Below are positions 32,706 through 40,811 of a stretch of DNA of 43,287 bases, piece after piece (position 1 is the stretch's first letter; every line of letters starts with the position of its first letter). The notes below the pieces were generated by a model. The model was not told where the DNA came from, did not search any database, and worked only from the letters and a program-made list of their open reading frames with translations. The stretch is from positions 273,803-317,089 of the forward strand of contig NZ_LITU01000075.1 in the NCBI RefSeq assembly GCF_001280595.1, read 5' to 3'. A program made the translations under genes and the position numbers. The DNA comes from Paenibacillus xylanivorans. GTDB lineage: Bacteria; Bacillota; Bacilli; Paenibacillales; Paenibacillaceae.

Positions 32706-33380
32706 CTACTCCGCAAGTCCATTCTTATATGCATAAATGGCTGCCTGTGTACGGTCATCCACGCCAAGTTTGGCCAGTATGTTCGTCACATGGAACTTGA
32801 CCGTCTTGATTCCGATGATCAGATCATCTGCGATGTCCTGGTTTGACTTTCCTTTGGCCACCAACCGGAGTACATCCATCTCCCGATCAGTCAATTCCTC
32901 ATGAGCAGGTGTGGCTGCCTGTGGCTGTCGGAAACGATTCATCATTTTGGAAGCCACTTGTGACTCCAAAACCGATTGCCCTCGAGCTGCAGCACGGATC
33001 GCATCTGCCACCTCATTGGCTCTGGATGTTTTCAGCAGATAGCTGAAGGCTCCTGCCTCAATGACCGGATACATTTTTTCATCATCCAGATAACTGGTTA
33101 GCACAATGACCTTGCATTCCGGATACATTTTGAGCAGCTGCCGGGTGGCTTCAATCCCGTCCATCCCTTCCATCACAAGATCCATCAGGACAACATCAGG
33201 TTTATACTCCTGTGCCAATCGGATGCCTTCCTCACCGCTGCCCGCTTCCCCCACCACTTCAATACCGTCTTCGGTATCCAGTACCGCAGCGAGGCCAATG
33301 CGTACCATCTCATGATCATCCACGAGCAACACTTTGATCGACGTTTCCGCTTCCGTCTCTATTCCCGTCTCCATTGACAT
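32706..33380 (-). CDS. liaR: response regulator LiaR (NarL/LuxR type)
   Basis: This protein of 224 residues has a receiver domain (VLLVDDHEMVR, phospho-acceptor Asp67 in LMDLVMEG, Lys in LLKTSR) and a LuxR-type helix-turn-helix (LTDREMDVLRLVAKGKSNQD, then GIKTVKFHVTNILAKLGV). It is the DNA-binding output of the LiaFSR envelope-stress system. The reading frame overlaps the end of liaS by 65 bases. I take the ATG after GAGG; two neighbouring ATGs are possible and the first 13 residues are not conserved. Confidence 0.93.
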   Translation of the reverse strand: MSMETGIETEAETSIKVLLVDDHEMVRIGLAAVLDTEDGIEVVGEAGSGEEGIRLAQEYKPDVVLMDLVMEGMDGIEATRQLLKMYPECKVIVLTSYLDDEKMYPVIEAGAFSYLLKTSRANEVADAIRAAARGQSVLESQVASKMMNRFRQPQAATPAHEELTDREMDVLRLVAKGKSNQDIADDLIIGIKTVKFHVTNILAKLGVDDRTQAAIYAYKNGLAE

Positions 33381-34431
33381 ATTCTTCCTCGCTTTCATCG
33401 TTCATCAAAGGTATCGTTATCTCAATTCGTGTTCCTTTGCCCGGCGCCGTTACAAATTGAATGGCTCCGCCAATTTCAGTCACACGTTCACGCATATTGG
33501 TCAGACCATAGGAGGCCTGTTTCTGATCGTCAAGATCAAATCCCTGGCCATCATCACGAATCAGTACCCGAATGGCATCCATCCGGCGCTGAAGCCGAAT
33601 TTCCATCTTTTCCGCCTTCGCATGACGTAATGTATTGGACATCGCTTCCTGAACAATACGAAAAAGATGATTCTCAATGCCTTTGATCAAATGGATGTCT
33701 TCATCCATTTCGAGCACGATATCCATAGGTACTTTTGTTTTCAACTCCATCACCAGATCACGCAAACCTTGTTCGAGATGTTTACCCTCCAGATAGACAG
33801 GTCGCAGATGCAATAGCAACGCTCGCATCTCGGACTGTGCTACCGACGCCATCTCTTCGATCAGGGCCACCTGCCGCTGGGCACGTGCAAAATCCTTTTC
33901 CATTCTGCGTCCAACCGCTGTTGCGGTCATGGAAATGGCGAACAGCTGCTGTGATACCGCATCATGCAATTCCCGTGCCAGCCGCTGCCGTTCCTCCACA
34001 ATGGCCGTTATTCTGGCCTGTTCAGCTAATTGCGCGTTATTGGTAGACAGCCTTTGCAGAGAAGAGACCTGATCTTCCCACTTTTTGCCGATTCGTCCAA
34101 GCTGTTCACTTAATCGACCTACATCATCAATGCCGAGGTCCGGCACAGTACGTGAGAGTGACCCCTTTTCCCATTGCAGCAATGTCTCTCGCAACAGTTC
34201 AAGCCTTCGTTTGACCCGATAACTCTGATAGAATCCGAAGGCCGCACCCATACCGATCAAGAGCAACAGCAATGCCAGACCCGATTGAATCAGATGCCTC
34301 CATCCTGCAAACGGGGCAAGATAACCATATGTATACAATACATACAAGATTACAATGAGCACAATGAAAACAAGGAGGATCCCTTCACCCATACTTCGGG
34401 TTACCATGTCGGTATGTCGTTTTGTCTTCAT
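33316..34431 (-). CDS. liaS: sensor histidine kinase LiaS
   Basis: This membrane kinase of 371 residues has two membrane segments near the N-terminus with a short external loop, a HAMP-like linker, the HisKA_3 motif RQRLARELHDAVSQQ (His156) and an HATPase domain (EAMSNTLRHA, DDGQGFDL, YGLTNMRERV). The short external loop is typical of intramembrane-sensing kinases of the LiaS/VraS type. AAGGAGG lies eight bases before the ATG. It phosphorylates LiaR and is held off by LiaF. The last 20 residues are an odd Gly/Asp/Asn-rich tail encoded over the start of liaR. Confidence 0.94.
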   Translation of the reverse strand: MKTKRHTDMVTRSMGEGILLVFIVLIVILYVLYTYGYLAPFAGWRHLIQSGLALLLLLIGMGAAFGFYQSYRVKRRLELLRETLLQWEKGSLSRTVPDLGIDDVGRLSEQLGRIGKKWEDQVSSLQRLSTNNAQLAEQARITAIVEERQRLARELHDAVSQQLFAISMTATAVGRRMEKDFARAQRQVALIEEMASVAQSEMRALLLHLRPVYLEGKHLEQGLRDLVMELKTKVPMDIVLEMDEDIHLIKGIENHLFRIVQEAMSNTLRHAKAEKMEIRLQRRMDAIRVLIRDDGQGFDLDDQKQASYGLTNMRERVTEIGGAIQFVTAPGKGTRIEITIPLMNDESEEEYVNGDGNRDGSGNVDQSVARG

Positions 34432-34464
34432 CCGGGTCTCCTCCTTCTTCACTTATTTAACTTA

Positions 34465-35112
34465 TTACGGATTACTGATGTTTAGGTCGCCAACAATATA
34501 AGAAATGACAAATTTTGCTTTATGTTCACTGGACTCATATCCAGGAGTTCTCCATACCAATTTGTTCATCATGCCGCTATCCTGTTCTCCATTAACACTT
34601 ATTCGTCCAAAGAGTACAGATGCCTCAATTTCCACACCATAATCCTCAGGTAGCGTCAGACGAACATTTCCCATAACCCCTTGCAAAAGTACAATCGTTT
34701 GTTTCTCTTCCGGGAGGGAGAGTGACAGATCTGCATTGATCTCACCCATAGCATGCCATAGGCTCATGCTGCGCAGTGTCCATGGGGACTGATCCCAATA
34801 GTAACGAGCCATGAAATTTTGCTTGCGCATGACATGCCCATCTAGATGAATCTTTTTGTTTTTAGAATAAAAATAAGCCAGTGAAGCCAGTACAATCAAA
34901 AATACAATCATTAGATTATCAAGCAACAACAGAGCGGCACCGATACCGAGGTATCGATAGCCTTTGTGTGTGTCACCCTTACGAACTTGTACCATACCTA
35001 TCGTTAACAGAATCAGTGCGGCGACGGTCAGCAGGTTAATACTTCGGTTCAGTAACATCAGCATGCCGATGACAATGATTACAACAGCAAGCCATTGACC
35101 CTTCTTATTCAT
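34465..35112 (-). CDS. liaF: LiaF, membrane inhibitor of LiaS
   Basis: This protein of 215 residues has four membrane helices in its first half and a C-terminal cytoplasmic domain with the LiaF beta-helix pattern (VLLQGVMGNVRLTLPEDYGVEIEA, then SVLFGRISVNG and the end VISYIVGDLNISNP). LiaF keeps LiaS in its off state until cell-wall stress. GGAGGTG precedes the ATG. It starts the regulatory half of the operon and is separated from pspA by 149 bases containing a hairpin with a U-run. Confidence 0.93.
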   Translation of the reverse strand: MNKKGQWLAVVIIVIGMLMLLNRSINLLTVAALILLTIGMVQVRKGDTHKGYRYLGIGAALLLLDNLMIVFLIVLASLAYFYSKNKKIHLDGHVMRKQNFMARYYWDQSPWTLRSMSLWHAMGEINADLSLSLPEEKQTIVLLQGVMGNVRLTLPEDYGVEIEASVLFGRISVNGEQDSGMMNKLVWRTPGYESSEHKAKFVISYIVGDLNISNP

Positions 35113-35156
35113 CTCTGCCGCACCTCCTCTGTAAGTTGATCTTCCCAATTCGACGG

Positions 35157-35192
35157 AAAAGCCATATCAGGCTTTGAACACCTGTATGGCTT
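35157..35192 (-). terminator. internal attenuator between pspA and liaF
   Basis: On the minus strand AAGCCATACAGG, loop, CCTGATATGGCTT with one bulge, followed by TTTCC. A leaky terminator here would give much more effector than regulator mRNA. Confidence 0.6.
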
Positions 35193-35261
35193 AACCTTTG
35201 TTCTAGAAACCGTTCTTTATTCACGATTTATAGAATATCATATTGTCTGCTGAGCGAACAG

Positions 35262-35969
35262 TTATTCTTTTGAAGTACCGCCCGTTTCATTCTTGGCACC
35301 ATTGCCGATTTTGTTTTTCAGAGCTTGCAGCTGTTGATCCACTTTGAATTGCTTTTCGGTATCTACAGGATTAGTGTACGTAGATTGTGTGTTACGATAA
35401 GGTGCACGGATCACATCAGCTTCTGCTTCCATTTGCATGATTTTCTCTTCCATTCGGTGGAATCCAAGGGATGCGCCACCACTCTCGATGGAGTGCAAGC
35501 TGTTGATTTGGGACATTTGTTTTTTAGCTTTCGCCATTTGTGCACGGGATACGAGTTCATTACGTTTGTTACGCATTTTGTAGAACTCATCTTTCATGTC
35601 ATGCAGCTGTTGCAGCAAATCTTTGGCTTGAGCTTCGGATTGAGCATGAAGTTCTCTGTATTCCGTAATTTTTTGATCGAAGTAAATTTTCTCTTCCAGC
35701 AATTTACGGGCCACTTCTTCCTGACCATTAGCCAGTGCAGCCTCTGCCTGAGACTCACGTTGTACCGATGTACGTTCTGCTTCGTCCAGACGCTGTTTCA
35801 TGCGACGCTCATTCGCCATTTGTTTGGCAACTGTTACCTCTGCCTCATGAATTTCCGCCTCCATGTCACGCAAATACTGGTTCAACATTACAATTGGGTC
35901 TTCCACTTTATCCAACATATCATTTACCGACGCTTTAGTCATATCCTTAATCCGTTTAAATACTCCCAT
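35262..35969 (-). CDS. PspA/IM30 family protein (LiaH-like)
   Basis: This protein of 235 residues is almost entirely coiled coil, the PspA/LiaH/Vipp1 design. The N-terminal amphipathic helix MGVFKRIKDMTKASVNDML is the membrane-binding element, and VEDPIVMLNQYLRDME is the usual second-helix signature. Such proteins form ring- or rod-shaped oligomers that stabilise damaged membranes. GGGAG lies nine bases upstream of the start; the ATG follows the pspC stop by one base, so the two are coupled. Confidence 0.95.
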   Translation of the reverse strand: MGVFKRIKDMTKASVNDMLDKVEDPIVMLNQYLRDMEAEIHEAEVTVAKQMANERRMKQRLDEAERTSVQRESQAEAALANGQEEVARKLLEEKIYFDQKITEYRELHAQSEAQAKDLLQQLHDMKDEFYKMRNKRNELVSRAQMAKAKKQMSQINSLHSIESGGASLGFHRMEEKIMQMEAEADVIRAPYRNTQSTYTNPVDTEKQFKVDQQLQALKNKIGNGAKNETGGTSKE

Positions 35970-35970
35970 T

Positions 35971-36474
35971 TTACTTTTCTCCCTTCTCGTAACGAGATAA
36001 TTTTTGGCGAAGCTCTTCAACTTCTTTTTTCAATGCTTTTTTCTCAATATCTTTCATCATGGAATCAAGTTCACTTTCTTGCTGTGATCCTGCTCCGTAG
36101 GCGTTATTGTCGTAAGAACGTGGACCAGACTGAGGTCTGCTGTTGTATCCTGGGCCAGGACCGAAATTTCCAGGGCCTTGTTGATTGTGGTTATTTTGAA
36201 AAGGACCTCTTGGCGGCTCGTGATCAAAGTTATTGTGTCCTCTACCAGCGCCAGGGCCCGGACCATAGCCGTATGGATCATAAGGTGGATATGGCTCTTT
36301 TGGTACCACCAATGCTGCGATGAAGTAGATTAACAACGACGTGCCGCCAGTTACGAAGATACTGATGACGAAGATGATACGCAGCAAGGTTGAATCCATG
36401 CCGATCGACTCGGATATCCCGCCACACAATCCTGTCAGCATCCGGTCACGCGTTGAGCGATATAATTTGCTCAT
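35971..36474 (-). CDS. PspC domain protein with long disordered tail
   Basis: This protein of 167 residues has an N-terminal PspC domain (KLYRSTRDRMLTGLCGG, then LLRIIFVISIFVTGGTSLLIY, one membrane helix) and a unique tail: a Pro/Gly/Tyr/Asn-rich linker (about 60-125) ending in a charged coiled coil (about 130-167, DIEKKALKKEVEELRQKL). The coiled coil could dock PspA, the next gene. It is the longer of two tandem PspC paralogues. PspC proteins anchor PspA at the membrane or sense damage. Confidence 0.93.
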   Translation of the reverse strand: MSKLYRSTRDRMLTGLCGGISESIGMDSTLLRIIFVISIFVTGGTSLLIYFIAALVVPKEPYPPYDPYGYGPGPGAGRGHNNFDHEPPRGPFQNNHNQQGPGNFGPGPGYNSRPQSGPRSYDNNAYGAGSQQESELDSMMKDIEKKALKKEVEELRQKLSRYEKGEK

Positions 36475-36491
36475 GTGCTTACTCCTTTCGT

Positions 36492-36728
36492 TTACTTGTA
36501 TCCTCTTGCGTGATCAGCACTATAAGTGTATGGATCAGCATGATAGGATTCTTTTGGCACTACCAATGCAGCGATGAAGTAGATCAGCAATGATGTACCC
36601 CCCGTAGCGAAAATACTGATGAAGAAAATGATACGCAGCAGCGTGGAACTAAATCCAAGGTTTTCAGAGATGCCGCCGATCAAACCTGTCAGCATACGAT
36701 TGCGCGATGAGCGGTAAAGTTTATTCAT
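36492..36728 (-). CDS. PspC domain protein, short form
   Basis: This protein of 78 residues is nearly all PspC domain (KLYRSSRNRMLTGLIGG ... LLRIIFFISIFATGGTSLLIYF) and stops soon after the helix. About three quarters of the domain is identical to the longer PspC, which points to a tandem duplication. AAGGAG precedes the ATG at 36728; a longer frame to 36749 is unsupported. Confidence 0.93.
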   Translation of the reverse strand: MNKLYRSSRNRMLTGLIGGISENLGFSSTLLRIIFFISIFATGGTSLLIYFIAALVVPKESYHADPYTYSADHARGYK

Positions 36729-36732
36729 GTGT

Positions 36733-37404
36733 CTACTCCTTTCTGTCATTGTTTAGCTTTTGTTTCAGTCGTTCCAGTTCTTTGTCCAGTGTAGAGGATG
36801 ACATGGTGCCAGACGTTCCTGCCCCATCCTGACTCATCCGACGCAAATCCCGGAGACTTTGTGCCTCATATTCGAGATCAGATACCTGATCGTCCAGCCG
36901 GTTGAACATACGGGGTACATTCTGACCGTTGTAGTGACCTCTCTGATTCATTCGTTGCTGCAATTGAATCGTCTGCATACGAGCGTAGTAATATTGGCGT
37001 TTGCTGTATACATTTTGATATTCCACTTTCAGTTGGTCGATCTGTTCATCCAGTTCCTGTAATGCCGCATTGCTTTGTGCGTACAATTCATTGTATTGCT
37101 CCATTTTTTCCTCGTGGAGGATTTTCTCCTGCAGAGCAAGTTTAGCTAAATGCTCCTCGCCTGCTTTCAGAGCCATGGAAGCTTGTTCTTCCCGTTTGTG
37201 TACCATACCTGCTGCCTGATCCGCTTGTTGTTTCATTTGTCTGGTATGGGTTGCATATTGATGACGAAGCTTCTCGGCTTCACCGATGTCTTGGCGGGTC
37301 GAGACCAGAAACTGGTCAATCAGTTTGACTGGATCCTGACTTTGCTCCAAATGTTCATTCAAGTTAGCTACGGTAATATCCCGCATTCGACGAAATACAC
37401 TCAT
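36733..37404 (-). CDS. second PspA/IM30 family protein, divergent
   Basis: This protein of 223 residues has the PspA coiled-coil design: MSVFRRMRDITVANLNEHLE amphipathic start, then SQDPVKLIDQFLVSTRQDI. It differs greatly from the PspA at 35262-35969, and has an unusual Tyr/Gln-rich patch (YSKRQYYYARMQTIQLQQR). AAGGAGG precedes the ATG. It lies four bases from the short PspC, so the order is PspA2-PspC2 then PspC1-PspA1. Confidence 0.93.
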   Translation of the reverse strand: MSVFRRMRDITVANLNEHLEQSQDPVKLIDQFLVSTRQDIGEAEKLRHQYATHTRQMKQQADQAAGMVHKREEQASMALKAGEEHLAKLALQEKILHEEKMEQYNELYAQSNAALQELDEQIDQLKVEYQNVYSKRQYYYARMQTIQLQQRMNQRGHYNGQNVPRMFNRLDDQVSDLEYEAQSLRDLRRMSQDGAGTSGTMSSSTLDKELERLKQKLNNDRKE

Positions 37405-37437
37405 TTTGTCTGTCCTCCTTATCATAATCGTGAAAGC

Positions 37438-37743
37438 TTAGTAACGGCCACGACGACTGCGATTACTCAACATGGAGAATCCGAAGATGATTAACCCAAT
37501 CGCGATGATCGGTCCGATCAGCCATGCCAGTTTACCCAGCAATGAGAGGATACCGATGAAGAGAACAATCCATCCAAGCAGTACATTTCCTCGTTTAACT
37601 CCGTAATAGCCAAGTGCAATCATCAGAATCGGAATCAGATAACCCATTAAATGTCCCAGTAGGGGAGTTAGCTTTCCGAAGAGGAGAAGTGCACCCAATG
37701 CAATCAGTACAATCGCCCAGCCATTTCCTTTATTCCATCTCAT
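37438..37743 (-). CDS. LiaI-like / LiaF N-terminal-type membrane protein
   Basis: This protein of 101 residues has four short membrane helices with WAIVLIALGALLLFGKL repeated in style by GWIVLFIGILSLLGKLAWL, matching the LiaF N-terminal transmembrane region and LiaI. LiaI anchors LiaH at the membrane in Bacillus. It is the first gene of the eight-gene operon, with a GGTGGTGA site before the ATG, and ends in a basic tail (RSRRGRY). Confidence 0.88.
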   Translation of the reverse strand: MRWNKGNGWAIVLIALGALLLFGKLTPLLGHLMGYLIPILMIALGYYGVKRGNVLLGWIVLFIGILSLLGKLAWLIGPIIAIGLIIFGFSMLSNRSRRGRY

Positions 37744-37829
37744 AATTATTGTTCACCACCCTTTCGGTTCATTAATTTTGATTTGTGTGTTTGTTTGTTC
37801 GTTTGTTTCTTGTTTAACCTTATGTCCTT

Positions 37830-37960
37830 ATTCTAGGGGAAACTGCGACTTTTCAAAACAGACCGTGGACGGTTTTTCATCCTAGACTCAGGTCGGGGAT
37901 CAGTTTGGACCTTTGACTGTCCCTGGATCAGACCAACGACCACTATATCGAATAAAGGCC
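37830..37960 (-). promoter_or_regulatory. promoter/operator region of the Lia/Psp operon
   Basis: A -10 like TAGAAT (37830-37835) and -35 like TTGAAA (37851-37856) are 15 bases apart, short of optimal. Upstream, 37862-37873 is an inverted repeat ACCGT-N2-ACGGT, and the next 90 bases contain many GGTC/GACC half-sites, consistent with binding of LiaR dimers. The 493 bases between the first lia gene and the AraC gene at 38237 hold this region, a TTTG-rich leader and a cre site; no gene is seen. Confidence 0.45.
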
Positions 37961-38180
37961 TTAAATATCTCTTATTACCTTTCTTCGAAACTGGTTCACC
38001 CCGTATGAATATGACGTCCCTACCTCTTATCTACGTTCTCCCTCGACTGACGTTTCCCATTACGTCTTCCATAAAAATCAAAGAGACCTGATATACACTC
38101 TGGACTTATTCATCATCTTAATTTTCAATTGAATTTTATTACTTTTTTATCTAAATAAACAAAATTTATATTGTTCTATA

Positions 38181-38194
38181 TGTAAGCGTTTACT
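38181..38194 (+). promoter_or_regulatory. cre site (CcpA) upstream of the membrane AraC gene
   Basis: TGTAAGCGTTTACT matches 13 of 14 consensus positions and lies 43 bases before the start, so catabolite repression of this regulator is likely. Confidence 0.75.
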
Positions 38195-38236
38195 AAAATA
38201 GGAAGTGTTACTAATCCAAAAGTCAGGAGTGGACCT

Positions 38237-40624
38237 GTGCGATCATTCAGCTATCTACATAAAATGATAGTCTTCGGAATCTTATTAAGTACCCTGCCCA
38301 TTCTGTTGACTGGAATCGCCGCTTTTATCTATTCTTCGAAACAAACGGAGCTGTATCGTGCTCAAGCCAATGAACAACTGTTAATCCAAATGCAAACCAA
38401 TGTGGAACACAAACTTGCAACCGTTAGCTATATGCTCGATCAGGCCGTTCGATCACCGGACACGCTCCATTCTCTGTCTTCATCTCCGTCGGTACAAGGC
38501 ACCGAGCCTTTGTTTGCTGAGAAGTTACAGACCGAATTCAAGAATATGAGGTCATGGGAGCCTCTAATGGATATAACGCTCGTAAATCAGACCCAGGATT
38601 GGCTTATCGATCATGCTGGCTTGTACCTTAATACTGATTTTCCAATGGCTCTGCCCATGAAAGACTTGTTATCGAACACACTCACATCTGGTTGGCAGCT
38701 TACACCTTCATCCGTGTTTAACAATAATGAGCGCCAAGTGAATTCAGGCTGCATCTATCATATTGCACTTGCCAGATCGATACCCGATGTAAATGTTTCT
38801 TCTGACGCTGCCCTGATTGCGGGAATTCCCGCGTGTTCACTGCAAAAATCACTGGAAGAGGATTCACCAGACAGTTCTACGGCAGGACTAATCATTCTGA
38901 ATCGTGAACAGCGTATCATGGTTCATCCTGATCCCCGTAATATTGGACAGCCCATGGCTGCAGCAGGAATAAAAGATAGCGAATCGGGTACCAATTTTAG
39001 TGAGCTGTTATCTATACGTGGATCCGCTGCCTCTTCAGGCCAACGGGAGGTCCGTATTGCAGATACATATTACTCGCTGTCCTATACGCATTCTGCTCTA
39101 AAAGGGTGGACATATATTCTCATTTCGCCTACGAATATTCTAACTCACGAGTATGTTCAGATTGGATTACACACTATATATATCAGTTTCGCCTTGCTAC
39201 TGCTTTCAATGTTGCTCTCATGGATAGGTTCGAGACGAATGCATATTCCGATTCGCAAAATTCTTGCACAACTCGGTGACAAACGATTACCCAAAGATCG
39301 CCCTGAAACCAAGTCTGCACATCATATCGATGAATTCGAGCAAATCAGAGCTGGCGTTTCGCAGCTATCCGCATCTCAATCCCAGCTTGAAAACAAATTA
39401 AATCAATATAAGTTGCAGATCCGTACTCATTCTCTAATTAACCTGCTTCTGGGCAAAATTGTACCGTCCACTCTTCATGACATACTCAGAGAGAATGGTT
39501 ATGATTCACAGCTTCAAGAGTGGCAACAAATAGCCGTCATCGCAGTCCAGGCCGATCTCGTAAATCACATCAAATATCATGCCAAGGATCGTGATCTGTT
39601 ATTGTTTGCTGTTCAGAATATACTGGAGGAGAGTGTTCATGCGGAACAACAGTTACTTCCTGTGGTATATGAGCAGGCTGTAGTTACAATCATCGGTACC
39701 ACTGAACAAGATCGTGTTCGTTTTTCACAGCATCTGTATACGTTAACGGAACAACTCCAACATCAGGTCAGTCAGATCCTTAGTCTTCAGGTAAGCATTG
39801 GCTTTAGTCAGCCCCACGCCTCCCTATTTCAGATACCGCAGGCTTATACGGAGGCTCTTGAAGCGCTCAAGCATCGAATGAAACTGGGGGCAGGCATCAT
39901 CTTTCAATTTGAGACGATCGATAATCGTAATTCTCATTGGGCGCTGCCTTATCCCGAATCACTGGAGTATACGCTGATACAGACTATCCAAAACGCCGAT
40001 GAAGCCCGAGCCTCATCTCATCTCCATCAGTTACTTGAAGTGTTGTTTGGCATGGAATGCACACCGGAAGAATATCAGGTAGCACTTACCCGATTGTTAA
40101 CACATATTTTGCAGATGATACAGGAATCCGGTATACGACTGGGACAGATCTCCAAAGGCCATGGGTCTATCTTCAATGAACTTCATGCGCTGCAGTACGC
40201 TGCCGAGGTTGAACATTGGTTTAACGACCATATCATCCTTCCGATCATTCTCATTTTAAAGGAAAGACAGTACGCCCAATATCAGCATATCTCTGAGAAA
40301 ATGATCGCCATCATTCATCAAGAATACGATAAAGATTTGACTTTGGAGGAATGCGCATCCAGACTTCACTACAATGCAAACTACTTAAGTAGTGTATTCC
40401 GCAAAGAGACAGGCTGTGCATTCAGTGAGTATCTGACGAAGTACCGCTTCACTATGGCTAAAAAATGGCTCGACGAAAGCGAGCTAACGGTCAAGGATAT
40501 CGCTGCACGGCTTCGTTATAACAACCCGCAGAACTTTATCCGTTCTTTTCGAAAATGGGAAGGGATTACGCCCGGCCAATACCGGGAACGTAAGCAGAAG
40601 CCAGATCTATCCATGAAGCAGTAA
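38237..40624 (+). CDS. membrane-anchored AraC family regulator with extracellular sensor domain
   Basis: This protein of 795 residues has a membrane segment at about 10-32, a large extracellular sensor (about 33-310, Cache-like in length and pattern), a second membrane segment (about 310-332), a linker, a middle region of unknown function and a C-terminal double helix-turn-helix (LEECASRLHYNANYLSSVFR, then VKDIAARLRYNNPQNFIRSF) ending GITPGQYRER. Paenibacilli use many of these as sugar sensors beside ABC transporters. Here no transporter follows: the next gene is an unrelated convergent methyltransferase. The GTG start has AGGAG upstream. Confidence 0.92.
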   Translation: MRSFSYLHKMIVFGILLSTLPILLTGIAAFIYSSKQTELYRAQANEQLLIQMQTNVEHKLATVSYMLDQAVRSPDTLHSLSSSPSVQGTEPLFAEKLQTEFKNMRSWEPLMDITLVNQTQDWLIDHAGLYLNTDFPMALPMKDLLSNTLTSGWQLTPSSVFNNNERQVNSGCIYHIALARSIPDVNVSSDAALIAGIPACSLQKSLEEDSPDSSTAGLIILNREQRIMVHPDPRNIGQPMAAAGIKDSESGTNFSELLSIRGSAASSGQREVRIADTYYSLSYTHSALKGWTYILISPTNILTHEYVQIGLHTIYISFALLLLSMLLSWIGSRRMHIPIRKILAQLGDKRLPKDRPETKSAHHIDEFEQIRAGVSQLSASQSQLENKLNQYKLQIRTHSLINLLLGKIVPSTLHDILRENGYDSQLQEWQQIAVIAVQADLVNHIKYHAKDRDLLLFAVQNILEESVHAEQQLLPVVYEQAVVTIIGTTEQDRVRFSQHLYTLTEQLQHQVSQILSLQVSIGFSQPHASLFQIPQAYTEALEALKHRMKLGAGIIFQFETIDNRNSHWALPYPESLEYTLIQTIQNADEARASSHLHQLLEVLFGMECTPEEYQVALTRLLTHILQMIQESGIRLGQISKGHGSIFNELHALQYAAEVEHWFNDHIILPIILILKERQYAQYQHISEKMIAIIHQEYDKDLTLEECASRLHYNANYLSSVFRKETGCAFSEYLTKYRFTMAKKWLDESELTVKDIAARLRYNNPQNFIRSFRKWEGITPGQYRERKQKPDLSMKQ

Positions 40625-40729
40625 ACGGCTCTTTTGAGGATGAAGTCCGACGCTTCTATCAATTCCTATCTATTAAAAGATGTAACTCTATTATTTAGCC
40701 ATAGAAAGTTGTTCTATATATGACCATAC

Positions 40730-40757
40730 AAAAGGGAGCCAGTAAAACGGCTCCCTT
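40730..40757. terminator. bidirectional terminator
   Basis: AAGGGAGCC, loop AGTAAAAC, GGCTCCCTT perfect nine-pair stem. The U-run is better for the minus-strand methyltransferase gene. Confidence 0.85.
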
Positions 40758-40811
40758 GCAACTACGTATTAAATGAAATAAATCTGAGTTTACTTAAACT
40801 GCTTAAATAAT

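Noticed and set aside
35325..36323. 332-codon plus-strand frame opposite pspA and pspC
   Set aside because: Mirror of the coiled-coil gene; long antisense frames arise from the codon bias of Glu/Gln/Lys-rich genes.
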